Part shown: one piece after another, positions 1 through 6,839 of the stretch
Position numbering within the stretch: the stretch's first letter is position 1
Layout of the letters: the number at the start of each line of letters is the position of its first letter
Assembly: GCA_017517985.1 (NCBI GenBank)
Contig: JAFWWX010000211.1
Coordinates: forward strand, 1-20,498
DNA: 20,498 nucleotides
Direction: 5' to 3'
Source of the DNA: Clostridia bacterium
GTDB lineage: Bacteria; Bacillota_A; Clostridia; Oscillospirales; CAG-382
Made by a program: the position numbers and the translations under genes
Notes under the pieces: generated by a model
The model's database searches: none
What the model was told of the DNA's origin: nothing
Seen by the model: only the letters and a program-made list of their open reading frames with translations

Positions 1-126
1 AAGACCACATCCAATAGCAGATATGCCAAAGGCAAAGGCAACAGACAGATATCCAAAGCAAATGGGCAAACCGTCAATTATACCTTGCAAAAACAAGCTT
101 CGTTTTTTGTTATTTATACTATTCAT
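1..126 (-). CDS. azlC: AzlC-family permease, N-terminal fragment (runs off window)
   Basis: Reading the minus strand from an ATG at 126 gives 42 residues up to the window edge: a short basic N-terminus, then G-I-I-D-G-L-P-I-C-F-G-Y-L-S-V-A-F-A-F-G. That is the start of the AzlC family (large subunit of AzlCD-type branched-chain amino acid exporters, a membrane permease). An AAAGGTGAT ribosome binding site lies upstream of the ATG, and a consensus promoter at 172-200 puts the transcription start between the promoter and this ATG. This excludes the in-frame ATG further upstream near 262. Only the first membrane segment is visible, so substrate and partner (azlD) cannot be judged. The family call rests on a short match. 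Confidence 0.7.
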   Translation of the reverse strand, partial: MNSINNKKRSLFLQGIIDGLPICFGYLSVAFAFGISAIGCGL

Positions 127-171
127 AGGTGGAGTTACATCACCTTTCTTCTTTGTTAAAAACCAAGGCAC

Positions 172-200
172 ATTATACCATATTACAGCAGAGATGTCAA
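172..200 (-). promoter_or_regulatory. Consensus sigma-A promoter for azlC
   Basis: On the minus strand TTGACA (200-195) and TATAAT (177-172) are separated by exactly 17 bases, a perfect match to the housekeeping consensus. It points at the azlC start at 126, giving a leader of roughly 40 nt. Confidence 0.8.
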
Positions 201-248
201 GGAATAAAGCAGGATTGTTTGACTGCAAAAGGTTGTACAAAGCTGTTA

Positions 249-276
249 TTGACATTTTTCTAAAATATGATATACT
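249..276 (+). promoter_or_regulatory. Sigma-A promoter for the glutaminyl cyclase gene
   Basis: TTGACA (249-254) and TATACT (271-276) are spaced by 16 bases, about 30 bases before the ATG at 307. A GGGGGA ribosome binding site lies between. The promoter diverges from the azlC promoter. Confidence 0.6.
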
Positions 277-306
277 TATATTAATAATATTTCCGGGGGA
301 AATTTT

Positions 307-1092
307 ATGCTTGAAAAAATACTTTCTGCAATTATAATAATATGTATGTGCATACTGCCTTCAGAAAAGGCAGAAAATACTTCGTATGAGTTGGAAAAAC
401 TTCACTATAACGAGTGTCTGACACTGATTGGTGAACATCCAAATAACCCCGAATCCTTCACACAAGGACTGTTCTTCCAAAATGGTGAATTGTATGAGTC
501 TACAGGACTATACGGCGAATCAAAGCTGTATAAAAATATAGATATAAATACCGGAAAAGCAGAGCTTGAGTATACCTTCCCGGACAGTATTTTTGCAGAG
601 GGATCGGTAGTGTTCAACGATAAACTGTATGTACTGACATATAAAGAAAACATAGTTCAGGTGTTCAATCCAGGGACTCTTGAACTTCAGGCAGAATATG
701 ATTACCCACGGCAGGGCTGGGGGCTTACAACCGATGGTAAATATCTTATTGCAAGCGACGGAACATCTACCTTGTATTTTATGGATGAAAACCTGAAACT
801 TGTTAATACAGTTACGGTTACAGCCGATTCAAAAGAGATAAGCAGAATTAACGAGCTTGAATATATTGACGGTGAAATATGGGCAAATGTGTGGTTGACA
901 GAAAATATTCTTGTTATCGACCCGCAAATTGGCAAAGTAAAGCGGATAATTGATTTTTCTGACTTTTATAAACCTGAAAGTAACGATTCCGACGATGTAC
1001 TTAACGGAATTGCCTATAATCCTGAAAATAGCAGACTTTATATCACCGGTAAACGATGGGGAAGAATATTTGAGTTTGAGCTGATAAAATGA
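307..1092 (+). CDS. Secreted glutaminyl-peptide cyclotransferase (Glu_cyclase_2 family)
   Basis: The 261-residue product has a hydrophobic N-terminal segment (about residues 5-18), consistent with a signal peptide. A beta-propeller body of the plant/bacterial glutaminyl cyclase type follows. Diagnostic stretches are N-P-E-S-F-T-Q-G-L-F near residue 48, E-S-T-G-L-Y-G-E-S near 64 and the C-terminal L-N-G-I-A-Y ... L-Y-I-T-G-K-R-W-G block. These enzymes cyclise N-terminal glutamine of peptides to pyroglutamate with release of ammonia, here probably at the cell surface. The ATG at 307 has a GGGGGA ribosome binding site at good spacing. The gene is monocistronic: its own promoter lies upstream and a strong hairpin follows. 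Its biological substrate is unknown. Confidence 0.85.
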   Translation: MLEKILSAIIIICMCILPSEKAENTSYELEKLHYNECLTLIGEHPNNPESFTQGLFFQNGELYESTGLYGESKLYKNIDINTGKAELEYTFPDSIFAEGSVVFNDKLYVLTYKENIVQVFNPGTLELQAEYDYPRQGWGLTTDGKYLIASDGTSTLYFMDENLKLVNTVTVTADSKEISRINELEYIDGEIWANVWLTENILVIDPQIGKVKRIIDFSDFYKPESNDSDDVLNGIAYNPENSRLYITGKRWGRIFEFELIK

Positions 1093-1113
1093 TTTTTTAA
1101 TATTGTAATACAA

Positions 1114-1143
1114 AAAGCAGGTATTCCGGAGAATACCTGCTTT
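1114..1143. terminator. Bidirectional intrinsic terminator between converging genes
   Basis: A perfect 13-bp stem (1114-1126 with 1131-1143, loop CGGA) lies between the stop of the glutaminyl cyclase gene and the stop of the serine dehydratase gene. A-rich sequence on the left gives a U-tract for minus-strand transcripts. The plus-strand side is followed by a weaker T-rich run (AATGTTTTTATT). Confidence 0.85.
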
Positions 1144-1174
1144 AATGTTTTTATTAAGTGTTTGAATTTAAAAA

Positions 1175-2620
1175 TCAAATCCCGATATTCGCAAGACCGC
1201 CTTCACCGGTTTCTTTGTATTGTCTTGCAATATCACGACCTGTTTCTTTCATTGCTATAATAACTTTGTCAAGAGAAATTTTTCTTGTGTTGCTAAGAAA
1301 GTTTGCCAAGCTGACTGCGTTAATTGCACGCATTGCCGCAACTGCATTTCTTTCAATGCAGGGGATCTGAACGAGTCCGCAAATCGGATCACAGGTAAGT
1401 CCCAGATGATGCTCAATTGCAATTTCTGCCGCATATTCAATTTTATCAAGATTGAGTCCGAAAAGTTCTGCCAATGCCGCTGCAGCCATAGCACAGGCAG
1501 TACCTATTTCCGCCTGACATCCGTGTTTTGCTCCGGAAATGGAGGCGTTTGATTTTATAAGATTACCTATAACTCCGGCAGTTTCCAAAGCACGAATAAT
1601 TTGTACATCGCTGTAGCCGTGTTTCTGCTGCTGATAATAAAGGCATGCAGGAACAACACCGGAAGCACCGCATGTAGGTGCAGTAACTACTTTGCCGTAG
1701 GAGGCATTTTGTTCACTGACAGCAAAGGCATAGGAGCAGACAATTCTGTTTTCCCTTGTTTCTGCACTTTCATCTATGTGCTGGGAATCGAAAAGAGTCT
1801 TTGCTTTTTTTACAACACCAAGTCCGCCCGGAAGTTCCCCTTCGTCGTCAAGTCCTCTGTTAATTGAGTCCTTCATTGTTTCCCAGATGTTTGCCATGTG
1901 CTGTGAAAAACCTTCGCCCTCACGCATTTCAACATACTGCCATAGACGAAGCTTGTTTTTTCTGCAGTAGTCGGCAATTTCCCGGAATGTAGTTTCAGGA
2001 TATATCAGAGGCGGTACAGGATTTTCAAAATTTTCAAATACAATGCTTCCTCCGCCAACACTCATAACTCTCACACTATCGGATTTTCTTCCGTTTTTTA
2101 TGGCAAATATATCCATAGTATTAGGATGAGGAAGTGACACAACAGGCACAGAGTTGTCAAATATAATCTCGACATTTTTCGGTGCAAGAGTTTTTTCTAT
2201 AACAACATCCGTTCCATGTCCCTTTCCGGTTTTTGACAGTGACCCATAAAGGATTACCTTAAAGGAATCGGCGGTATCGTTTCTATCTTTAAAAAGCTGA
2301 CAAGCCTTTTCGGGTCCCATTGTGTGCGAGCTTGAGGGACCGAGTCCGATTTTGTAAAGCTCAGAAAGAGACTCCATTCCGGAGGGCTTGCTGTCAGCCA
2401 GCTTCTCGTTTTCTTCCTTTGCCTTTTCAAAGAAATATTCAAGGGGAATAGAAAATATTTCTGAAATACGAATAAGATTTTCTGTTGAGGGATATGAGAG
2501 ACCGTTTTCCCATTTTGATACAGCTCTGTTGCTGATGCCCATTATCCTTGCAAGCTCCCTTTGGGAAATTCCGTTATCTATGCGGATAGATCTGATTTTT
2601 TCGGAAATTGTGTTAGACAT
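1175..2620 (-). CDS. sdaA: L-serine ammonia-lyase (Fe-S) with N-terminal XRE DNA-binding domain
   Basis: The 481-residue protein starts at the ATG at 2620, behind AGAGGGAT; an ORF extension to 2686 lacks support. Residues about 6-60 are an XRE/Cro helix-turn-helix (I-S-Q-R-E-L-A-R-I-M-G-I-S-N-R-A-V-S-K-W-E-N-G). From residue 82 comes the SDH beta domain with G-P-S-S-S-H-T (94-100), then the SDH alpha domain with A-P-T-C-G-A-S-G near 314. Cys368, Cys410 and Cys421 match in identity and spacing (42 and 11) the three [4Fe-4S] ligands known for bacterial serine dehydratases. The reaction is L-serine to pyruvate and ammonia in the cytoplasm. Fused single-chain alpha/beta enzymes are common; the helix-turn-helix is the unusual part and suggests the enzyme may bind DNA, perhaps its own promoter. 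Transcription ends at the hairpin at 1114-1143. Confidence 0.9.
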   Translation of the reverse strand: MSNTISEKIRSIRIDNGISQRELARIMGISNRAVSKWENGLSYPSTENLIRISEIFSIPLEYFFEKAKEENEKLADSKPSGMESLSELYKIGLGPSSSHTMGPEKACQLFKDRNDTADSFKVILYGSLSKTGKGHGTDVVIEKTLAPKNVEIIFDNSVPVVSLPHPNTMDIFAIKNGRKSDSVRVMSVGGGSIVFENFENPVPPLIYPETTFREIADYCRKNKLRLWQYVEMREGEGFSQHMANIWETMKDSINRGLDDEGELPGGLGVVKKAKTLFDSQHIDESAETRENRIVCSYAFAVSEQNASYGKVVTAPTCGASGVVPACLYYQQQKHGYSDVQIIRALETAGVIGNLIKSNASISGAKHGCQAEIGTACAMAAAALAELFGLNLDKIEYAAEIAIEHHLGLTCDPICGLVQIPCIERNAVAAMRAINAVSLANFLSNTRKISLDKVIIAMKETGRDIARQYKETGEGGLANIGI

Positions 2621-2645
2621 AAGTATCCCTCTTTCAATAATTCTG

Positions 2646-2675
2646 GTTATAGTATAACACAAATATTGTGAACAA
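2646..2675 (-). promoter_or_regulatory. Probable sdaA promoter with embedded inverted repeat
   Basis: On the minus strand TTGTTC (2675-2670) and TATAAC (2651-2646) are separated by 18 bases. TATACT at 2656-2651 is an alternative -10. Inside the spacer is a perfect inverted repeat, CACAA-TAT-TTGTG (2658-2670). A site between -35 and -10 is where a repressor would act, and the XRE domain encoded just downstream is a candidate binder. The promoter hexamers themselves are imperfect. Confidence 0.45.
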
Positions 2676-2709
2676 TTGAGGTACAAATTAAAATATTTCT
2701 GGAAAATAT

Positions 2710-2726
2710 GTAAACTATTGGTTTAC
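2710..2726. repeat. Inverted repeat GTAAAC-N5-GTTTAC
   Basis: Two 6-bp arms (2710-2715 and 2721-2726) flank TATTG in the region between the divergent sdaA and fruK genes, about 27 bases upstream of the fruK -35. It resembles an operator half-site pair; no bound protein can be named. Confidence 0.35.
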
Positions 2727-2752
2727 TTGCGACTTTAAAATTATAAAAGTGC

Positions 2753-2781
2753 TTGTATAAATCTGTAAAAAGGTGTATACT
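2753..2781 (+). promoter_or_regulatory. Probable fruK promoter
   Basis: TTGTAT (2753-2758) and TATACT (2776-2781) are spaced by 17 bases. The predicted transcription start falls almost on the AGGAGGG ribosome binding site (2788-2794), giving a very short leader before the ATG at 2801. Confidence 0.55.
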
Positions 2782-2800
2782 AATGATAGGAGGGATATAA

Positions 2801-3703
2801 ATGATTTATACAGTAACATTAAACCCTGCAATAGATTATATTATGCATACGGATAAGATAAATATTGGAGAGACAAACAGAAGTACCGGTGAAGAAATTT
2901 ACATTGGCGGAAAAGGGATAAATGTATCCTTAATTCTTCGAGAGCTTGGGACAGAATCAACAGCTCTTGGCTTTGTGGCAGGCTTTACCGGAGAGGAATT
3001 TGAAAAACAACTTGAAAAAAGGGGCGTAAAGTCCGATTTTGTAAAGCTTTCAAAGGGTAATACCAGGATTAATATAAAAATAAAAGGGGATGCGGAAACA
3101 GAAATTAACGGCAAGGGACCTGATATATCAGAGAATGATCTTGAAAAGTTTTTCGCGAAAATTAATAATATAAAGGACGGGGATACAGTGGTTCTTGCAG
3201 GAAGTATTCCGGGAAGTCTTCCGGACACCACATATAGCCGGATTTTAGAAATATTAAAGGATAAAAAAATTAACTGTATTGTGGATGCAAGCGGAAAACT
3301 TCTTATAAATGCTCTTAAGTATAAACCGTTTCTAATTAAGCCAAATAAAGCTGAGCTGTTTGAAATATTTGGTTTGGAAAAAGGAAATGAAAAGGATATT
3401 TCCGAGTGTGCTGCAAGGCTTCGGGAGATGGGAGCAAGAAATGTAATTGTGTCAATGGCAAGAGAGGGTGCACTTCTTCTGACAGAAAAGGGAGATACAA
3501 TTAAAATTTGTGCTGCCGAGGGAAAAACAGTAAATTCCGTCGATGCAGGTGATTCTATGGTTGCAGGCTTTATACAGGGCTTTATAGAAAAATCCGATTA
3601 TGCCTATGCACTGAAGCTTGGCGGAGCCTGTGGTGCGGCAACAGCATTCTCAAAAGATCTTGCAACAAGAGAGGAAATACTTCGCGTGTTTGATACACTT
3701 TAA
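2801..3703 (+). CDS. fruK: 1-phosphofructokinase / tagatose-6-phosphate kinase type PfkB kinase
   Basis: A 300-residue ribokinase-fold sugar kinase. The N-terminus T-L-N-P-A-I-D-Y, G-G-K-G-I-N-V-S at 36-43, L-A-G-S-I-P-G at 132-138, and the C-terminal A-G-D-S-M-V-A-G-F around the catalytic Asp251 are typical of the FruK/LacC subgroup. That subgroup phosphorylates fructose-1-phosphate or tagatose-6-phosphate with ATP in the cytoplasm. The anion-hole motif normally reads G-A-G-D; here it is D-A-G-D, with Asp248 (codon GAT) in place of the first glycine. No fruA PTS transporter or fruR regulator is beside it, so the substrate cannot be settled from context. An 8-bp hairpin (3693-3709) spans the stop codon but has no T-tract. 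Start is the ATG behind AGGAGGG. Confidence 0.85.
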   Translation: MIYTVTLNPAIDYIMHTDKINIGETNRSTGEEIYIGGKGINVSLILRELGTESTALGFVAGFTGEEFEKQLEKRGVKSDFVKLSKGNTRINIKIKGDAETEINGKGPDISENDLEKFFAKINNIKDGDTVVLAGSIPGSLPDTTYSRILEILKDKKINCIVDASGKLLINALKYKPFLIKPNKAELFEIFGLEKGNEKDISECAARLREMGARNVIVSMAREGALLLTEKGDTIKICAAEGKTVNSVDAGDSMVAGFIQGFIEKSDYAYALKLGGACGAATAFSKDLATREEILRVFDTL

Positions 3704-3792
3704 GTGTATGTTGCAATAATATACAAGTGAAAGAGCATATTTTCATATTATTTGTAGATTATCTCAAAAACTAAATTATTTTATAAAAACCC

Positions 3793-3821
3793 TTGACAAA
3801 CAAAAGAGATTATGGTAATAT
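3793..3821 (+). promoter_or_regulatory. tRNA-Arg promoter
   Basis: TTGACA (3793-3798) and TAATAT (3816-3821) are spaced by 17 bases and end 26 bases before the mature tRNA 5' end. Confidence 0.75.
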
Positions 3822-3847
3822 ATACGAGTACTCATTTGAGTTCGGAT

Positions 3848-3924
3848 GCGTCACTAGCTCAGCTGGATAGAGTAACTGGCTACGAACCAGTAGGTCGGGG
3901 GTTCGAGTCCCTCGTGACGCGCCA
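3848..3924 (+). tRNA. tRNA-Arg (anticodon ACG)
   Basis: A complete 77-nt cloverleaf. The acceptor GCGTCAC pairs with GTGACGC, the D arm is GCTC/GAGT, and the anticodon stem is ACTGG/CCAGT with loop CTACGAA (anticodon ACG). The T arm is GGGGG-TTCGAGT-CCCTC, followed by discriminator G and an encoded CCA. ACG reads CGU-type arginine codons after A34-to-inosine editing by TadA. Confidence 0.95.
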
Positions 3925-3931
3925 AAAAAAA

Positions 3932-3957
3932 ATCCTGTCTTTTGACAGGATTTTTTT
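3932..3957 (+). terminator. Intrinsic terminator of tRNA-Arg
   Basis: The stem ATCCTGTC (3932-3939) pairs with GACAGGAT (3944-3951) around a TTTT loop and is extended by flanking A/T pairs. A run of T's to 3957 follows. It starts 7 nt after the tRNA CCA. Confidence 0.9.
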
Positions 3958-4090
3958 GTATTGTTTGCTATTCATTATTTATCGGCGAAGAGATTGAAGC
4001 GACTTCATTATTCATTAAAACCAACAGAAATTCTCGTGAAAATGGTATTTTTTACCCACAAATATTTCAAGGCTTCTTTATATAAAACCA

Positions 4091-4123
4091 TAGAAAAAGA
4101 GCTGCCATTCCAGGCAGCTCTTT
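4091..4123 (-). terminator. Intrinsic terminator after the DUF1540 gene
   Basis: The perfect 11-bp stem AAAGAGCTGCC (4096-4106) with GGCAGCTCTTT (4113-4123) is read on the minus strand just after the DUF1540 stop. A U-run follows (complement of the A's at 4094-4098). Confidence 0.85.
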
Positions 4124-4129
4124 ACTGTT

Positions 4130-4456
4130 TTACTGTCTTTCTGTGAAGGTGTCACATTCTGTTTCGGTAGTACTTTTTGCGTGGGCTGTGCCAACCTGGA
4201 TTTTTTCTGCGGTACAGTATTCATTTTCATTGTATACGCAGTTTGTTACATCGCACTCGATTTCACTGTCACTACAGGGACAGCCATCTGTGCAGGCACA
4301 GTTTTTCATTTCGGATATTTTATCTGAAAAACTGTTACAGTAGGTTTCACAACATTCATGGGCTTCGCAGTTGTCCTCAACTTCAATGCAGTCTCTGGAG
4401 CATCCGCCGTGTGTATTGAATACGCATTTTACTACATCACAACTGATATTGGGCAT
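4130..4456 (-). CDS. Cys-rich protein with two DUF1540 repeats
   Basis: The 108-residue product has 16 cysteines. Two DUF1540-like repeats can be aligned. Residues 4-43 contain C-D-V-V-K-C-V-F-N, with extra cysteines. Residues 66-104 contain C-D-V-T-N-C-V-Y-N ... C-T-A-E-K-I-Q-V-G ... E-T-E-C-D-T-F, which matches the family form closely. A linker cluster, C-A-C-T-D-G-C-P-C (53-61), adds four more cysteines. DUF1540 is found in spore-forming Firmicutes; a metal-binding or spore-associated role is only an inference. The start ATG at 4456 has AGGAG 7 nt upstream. The gene lies 72 bp downstream of the CCA-adding enzyme gene on the same strand with no convincing terminator between, so co-transcription is likely. 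Confidence 0.85.
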   Translation of the reverse strand: MPNISCDVVKCVFNTHGGCSRDCIEVEDNCEAHECCETYCNSFSDKISEMKNCACTDGCPCSDSEIECDVTNCVYNENEYCTAEKIQVGTAHAKSTTETECDTFTERQ

Positions 4457-4528
4457 AATAATCTCCTGTTATCAAATATTTTCCGTCAATTCTGGCGGTG
4501 AGAATATTATGCTCTCATTTATTGCTTA

Positions 4529-5716
4529 TTATTCAGATTGGTTTTTCTGCAAATCAAAAAGAAACTGTGTAATATTAGTTTTTTTGTTAAGTACTTTTCC
4601 AAGGGATACCTGATAAAGAACTGAGCGAAGAATTTTTGCGGTCTCTGTTTTTGGGAAAATACCCATTAATGCAATATCGCCTCCGCTTATTGCAAGTTTT
4701 TCGGTGGTATAAACACCGTTTTTTAAAAAATTATAAAGTTCGTCTGTAAAAGAGTCGAAAAATATAAACAAATCTTCAATGTACTCCGGTTTATAGTCGC
4801 ACAGAGCTTTCTTTGTTTTTTCGTCAAATATAATTTTTTTACCGTTTCTTGTAAGAATAGAATTATATAGGGTGTGCATTGAGGTTATTTTGTCCGTTTC
4901 ATAATTAGAAAGCTTGAGATAGGAACAAATCTCGCAAATTTCGTCAAAACTGTTGTGACAAATACACGAAAACAGCCGTGTCGGAAAATCTCCTGTGGAG
5001 GACCTGAGAAATTCATGTGGGACAAAGCCCGGAATGATACTGCAGATAATATCATTACACTCTGTAAGGATATCGTATGAATGGGGAAAGAAAAGAGTGC
5101 CCTTAAGCTCGGAATAAATTCGTTCGGATGATATTTTCCCAAGAAGTGCGCTGTTTTTTGACATTGCCATTCTTGTTTCAGCTTCTATTGAAAAGGAGAG
5201 TCTTGAGGAGAATCTTATTGCTCTTAAAATTCTCAGAGCATCCTCTCGGAAACGCTCATCGGGATTTCCGACACATCTGAGTATCTTGTTTTTTATATCA
5301 TCAGTTCCACCGAAAATATCAAGAATATTTCCGTTTGTAGCCATTGCCATAGCATTAATTGTAAAATCTCGTCTTGTAAGATCTATTTTTATATCTTTGA
5401 CAAATTCAACTTTATCCGGATGTCTTGAATCATTATATTCACTTTCAATTCTATAAGGAGTTATTTCAACGACCTCGTTCTCAACAAGTACTCCGACAGT
5501 ACCGAACTTTCGCCCTTTGGGAATCGTGCGAAACCCATTTGCCTCAAAGAGTTCTGAAATTTTCTCCGGCAAAACCCCAACAGTAATATCATAGTCGTGG
5601 GGAGTCTTTCCCATAATGAAATCACGAACACAGCCGCCAACAAGGTATGGTGAGAAATTATGTTCCTCCATAAGATGCATAATTTTTAAAATATGATCGG
5701 GAATAATATACTGCAC
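4529..5716 (-). CDS. cca: CCA tRNA nucleotidyltransferase (class II)
   Basis: A 395-residue class II nucleotidyltransferase that repairs or adds the 3' CCA of tRNAs using CTP and ATP. The head domain shows L-V-G-G-C-V-R-D (25-32) and the catalytic pair D41-Y-D43. It also has R-R-D-F-T-I-N-A-M-A (115-124) and the nucleotide-template motif E158-D-A-L-R162, followed by an all-helical body. No HD phosphohydrolase motif is visible. The closely related poly(A) polymerase cannot be fully excluded by eye, but the E-D-x-x-R motif and length favour the CCA enzyme. The start is GTG at 5716, with GGAGGTGA 4 nt upstream. Both tRNAs in this window already encode CCA, so here the enzyme would mainly do repair. 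Confidence 0.88.
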   Translation of the reverse strand: MQYIIPDHILKIMHLMEEHNFSPYLVGGCVRDFIMGKTPHDYDITVGVLPEKISELFEANGFRTIPKGRKFGTVGVLVENEVVEITPYRIESEYNDSRHPDKVEFVKDIKIDLTRRDFTINAMAMATNGNILDIFGGTDDIKNKILRCVGNPDERFREDALRILRAIRFSSRLSFSIEAETRMAMSKNSALLGKISSERIYSELKGTLFFPHSYDILTECNDIICSIIPGFVPHEFLRSSTGDFPTRLFSCICHNSFDEICEICSYLKLSNYETDKITSMHTLYNSILTRNGKKIIFDEKTKKALCDYKPEYIEDLFIFFDSFTDELYNFLKNGVYTTEKLAISGGDIALMGIFPKTETAKILRSVLYQVSLGKVLNKKTNITQFLFDLQKNQSE

Positions 5717-5935
5717 AAACTCACCTCCGTTTTTTGTAGTATAGATTTTTTTTATAAATAGAAAAATAATTTACCATAAAGAATGTGTAAATTCCTGAAT
5801 ATTAGAAAAAAGGATTGTAATCTGTATAGGATTTTTATAAAATATTATGAATGTTTACAGTTTGGTAAGTGAAAACCACATATGATATTATATAATTAAA
5901 TATAAACTAATTTTTGTCAGGAATAATAAAAAAAT

Positions 5936-6736
5936 ATGTACGAGAAAATAGAAGGCCTTGCAAGAAAAGCAGGGCAGGTAATGCTTGAAGCCGTTGGCAG
6001 GATAAACGATATTTGTGAAAAATCATCAAACTCAGACATTGTTACTGAGTATGATGTAAAAATTCAGGAATTTCTTGAATCTGAGCTTTTAAAACTGTAT
6101 CCCGACGCGGGGATTCTTGGTGAAGAAGGAGATAAATCACAAAGATTATCCGAAATAAATAAGGAAACAGTATTTATTATAGATCCTATTGACGGAACAA
6201 CAAACTTTGTAAGAAATTTCTATAAAAGCGCAGTATCAATTGCACTTGTAGAAAATGGCGAGGTTGTTTACGGTTGCTGTTATGTTCCGTATAGTGATGA
6301 AATGTTCACTGCAGAGAAGAATAAAGGTGCTTTCTGCAACGGAAAGAAAATAATGTGTTACGATAGAAATATTGAACATTCTGTAGTATTAGTTGGCACA
6401 GCTCCTTATGATAAAAAGGAAATGGCAGATGCTACATTTGGAATAATGCGCACATTGTATAATAAGGCAATGGACATCAGAAGATTTGGCTCTGCAGTAA
6501 TAGACCTTCTTGATGTTGCCTGCGGTAAAGCGGATATCTTTTGTGAATTGAGACTTTCTCCCTGGGACCACGCCGCAGCAGGTCTTATTGCAGAGGAAGC
6601 AGGAGCTGTTGTGTCAGATATGAAAGGTAACAAGCTGAAATACGACGGAAGAAGCTCCATTATTGCCGCAACAAGGAAATGCTATGATTTCTTTTTTAAT
6701 TGCGAAGAAATACAGAAATATAATCAGTTGTTTTGA
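5936..6736 (+). CDS. Inositol monophosphatase-family phosphatase (SuhB-like)
   Basis: 266 residues with the full set of Li+-sensitive phosphatase signatures. G-E-E-G (62-65) supplies the first metal ligand, D83-P-I-D86-G-T-T-N the central metal site and nucleophilic-water threonine, and S-P-W-D211-H-A-A-A-G the C-terminal signature. These Mg-dependent enzymes dephosphorylate inositol-1-phosphate or related sugar phosphates; substrate cannot be read from sequence, since some relatives act on fructose-1,6-bisphosphate, PAP or NADP. The ATG at 5936 has only a weak AGGA some 15 nt upstream, so expression may be low or the start slightly different. No neighbour points to a pathway. Confidence 0.85.
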   Translation: MYEKIEGLARKAGQVMLEAVGRINDICEKSSNSDIVTEYDVKIQEFLESELLKLYPDAGILGEEGDKSQRLSEINKETVFIIDPIDGTTNFVRNFYKSAVSIALVENGEVVYGCCYVPYSDEMFTAEKNKGAFCNGKKIMCYDRNIEHSVVLVGTAPYDKKEMADATFGIMRTLYNKAMDIRRFGSAVIDLLDVACGKADIFCELRLSPWDHAAAGLIAEEAGAVVSDMKGNKLKYDGRSSIIAATRKCYDFFFNCEEIQKYNQLF

Positions 6737-6788
6737 TTAATTATATCTGAAAAAATAAATCTATCTCTCGTGAAAGGAAAAGTAAGAT

Positions 6789-6839
6789 ATGAAAAAGAAA
6801 ACGGCACCTCGCTATTCCGAATGGGTAAAATGGGATTAG
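6789..6839 (+). pseudogene. 5' stub of a gene cut off by the insertion sequence
   Basis: An ATG at 6789 with an AAAGGA ribosome binding site encodes the peptide MKKKTAPRYSEWVKWD before a TAG at 6837-6839. The last codons lie inside the proposed left end of the ISL3 element (from about 6820), so the stop is supplied by the IS. The good start signal and basic N-terminus suggest the beginning of a real gene whose remainder is not recognisable on the far side. The original gene cannot be named. Confidence 0.45.

Noticed and set aside
23..337. Plus-strand 104-codon ORF at the window start
   Set aside because: The minus strand here encodes the AzlC N-terminus with a perfect promoter, and this ORF has no ribosome binding site and overruns the real start at 307.
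3812..3997. 61-codon ORF over the tRNA-Arg
   Set aside because: It is the tRNA gene and its terminator read as protein.
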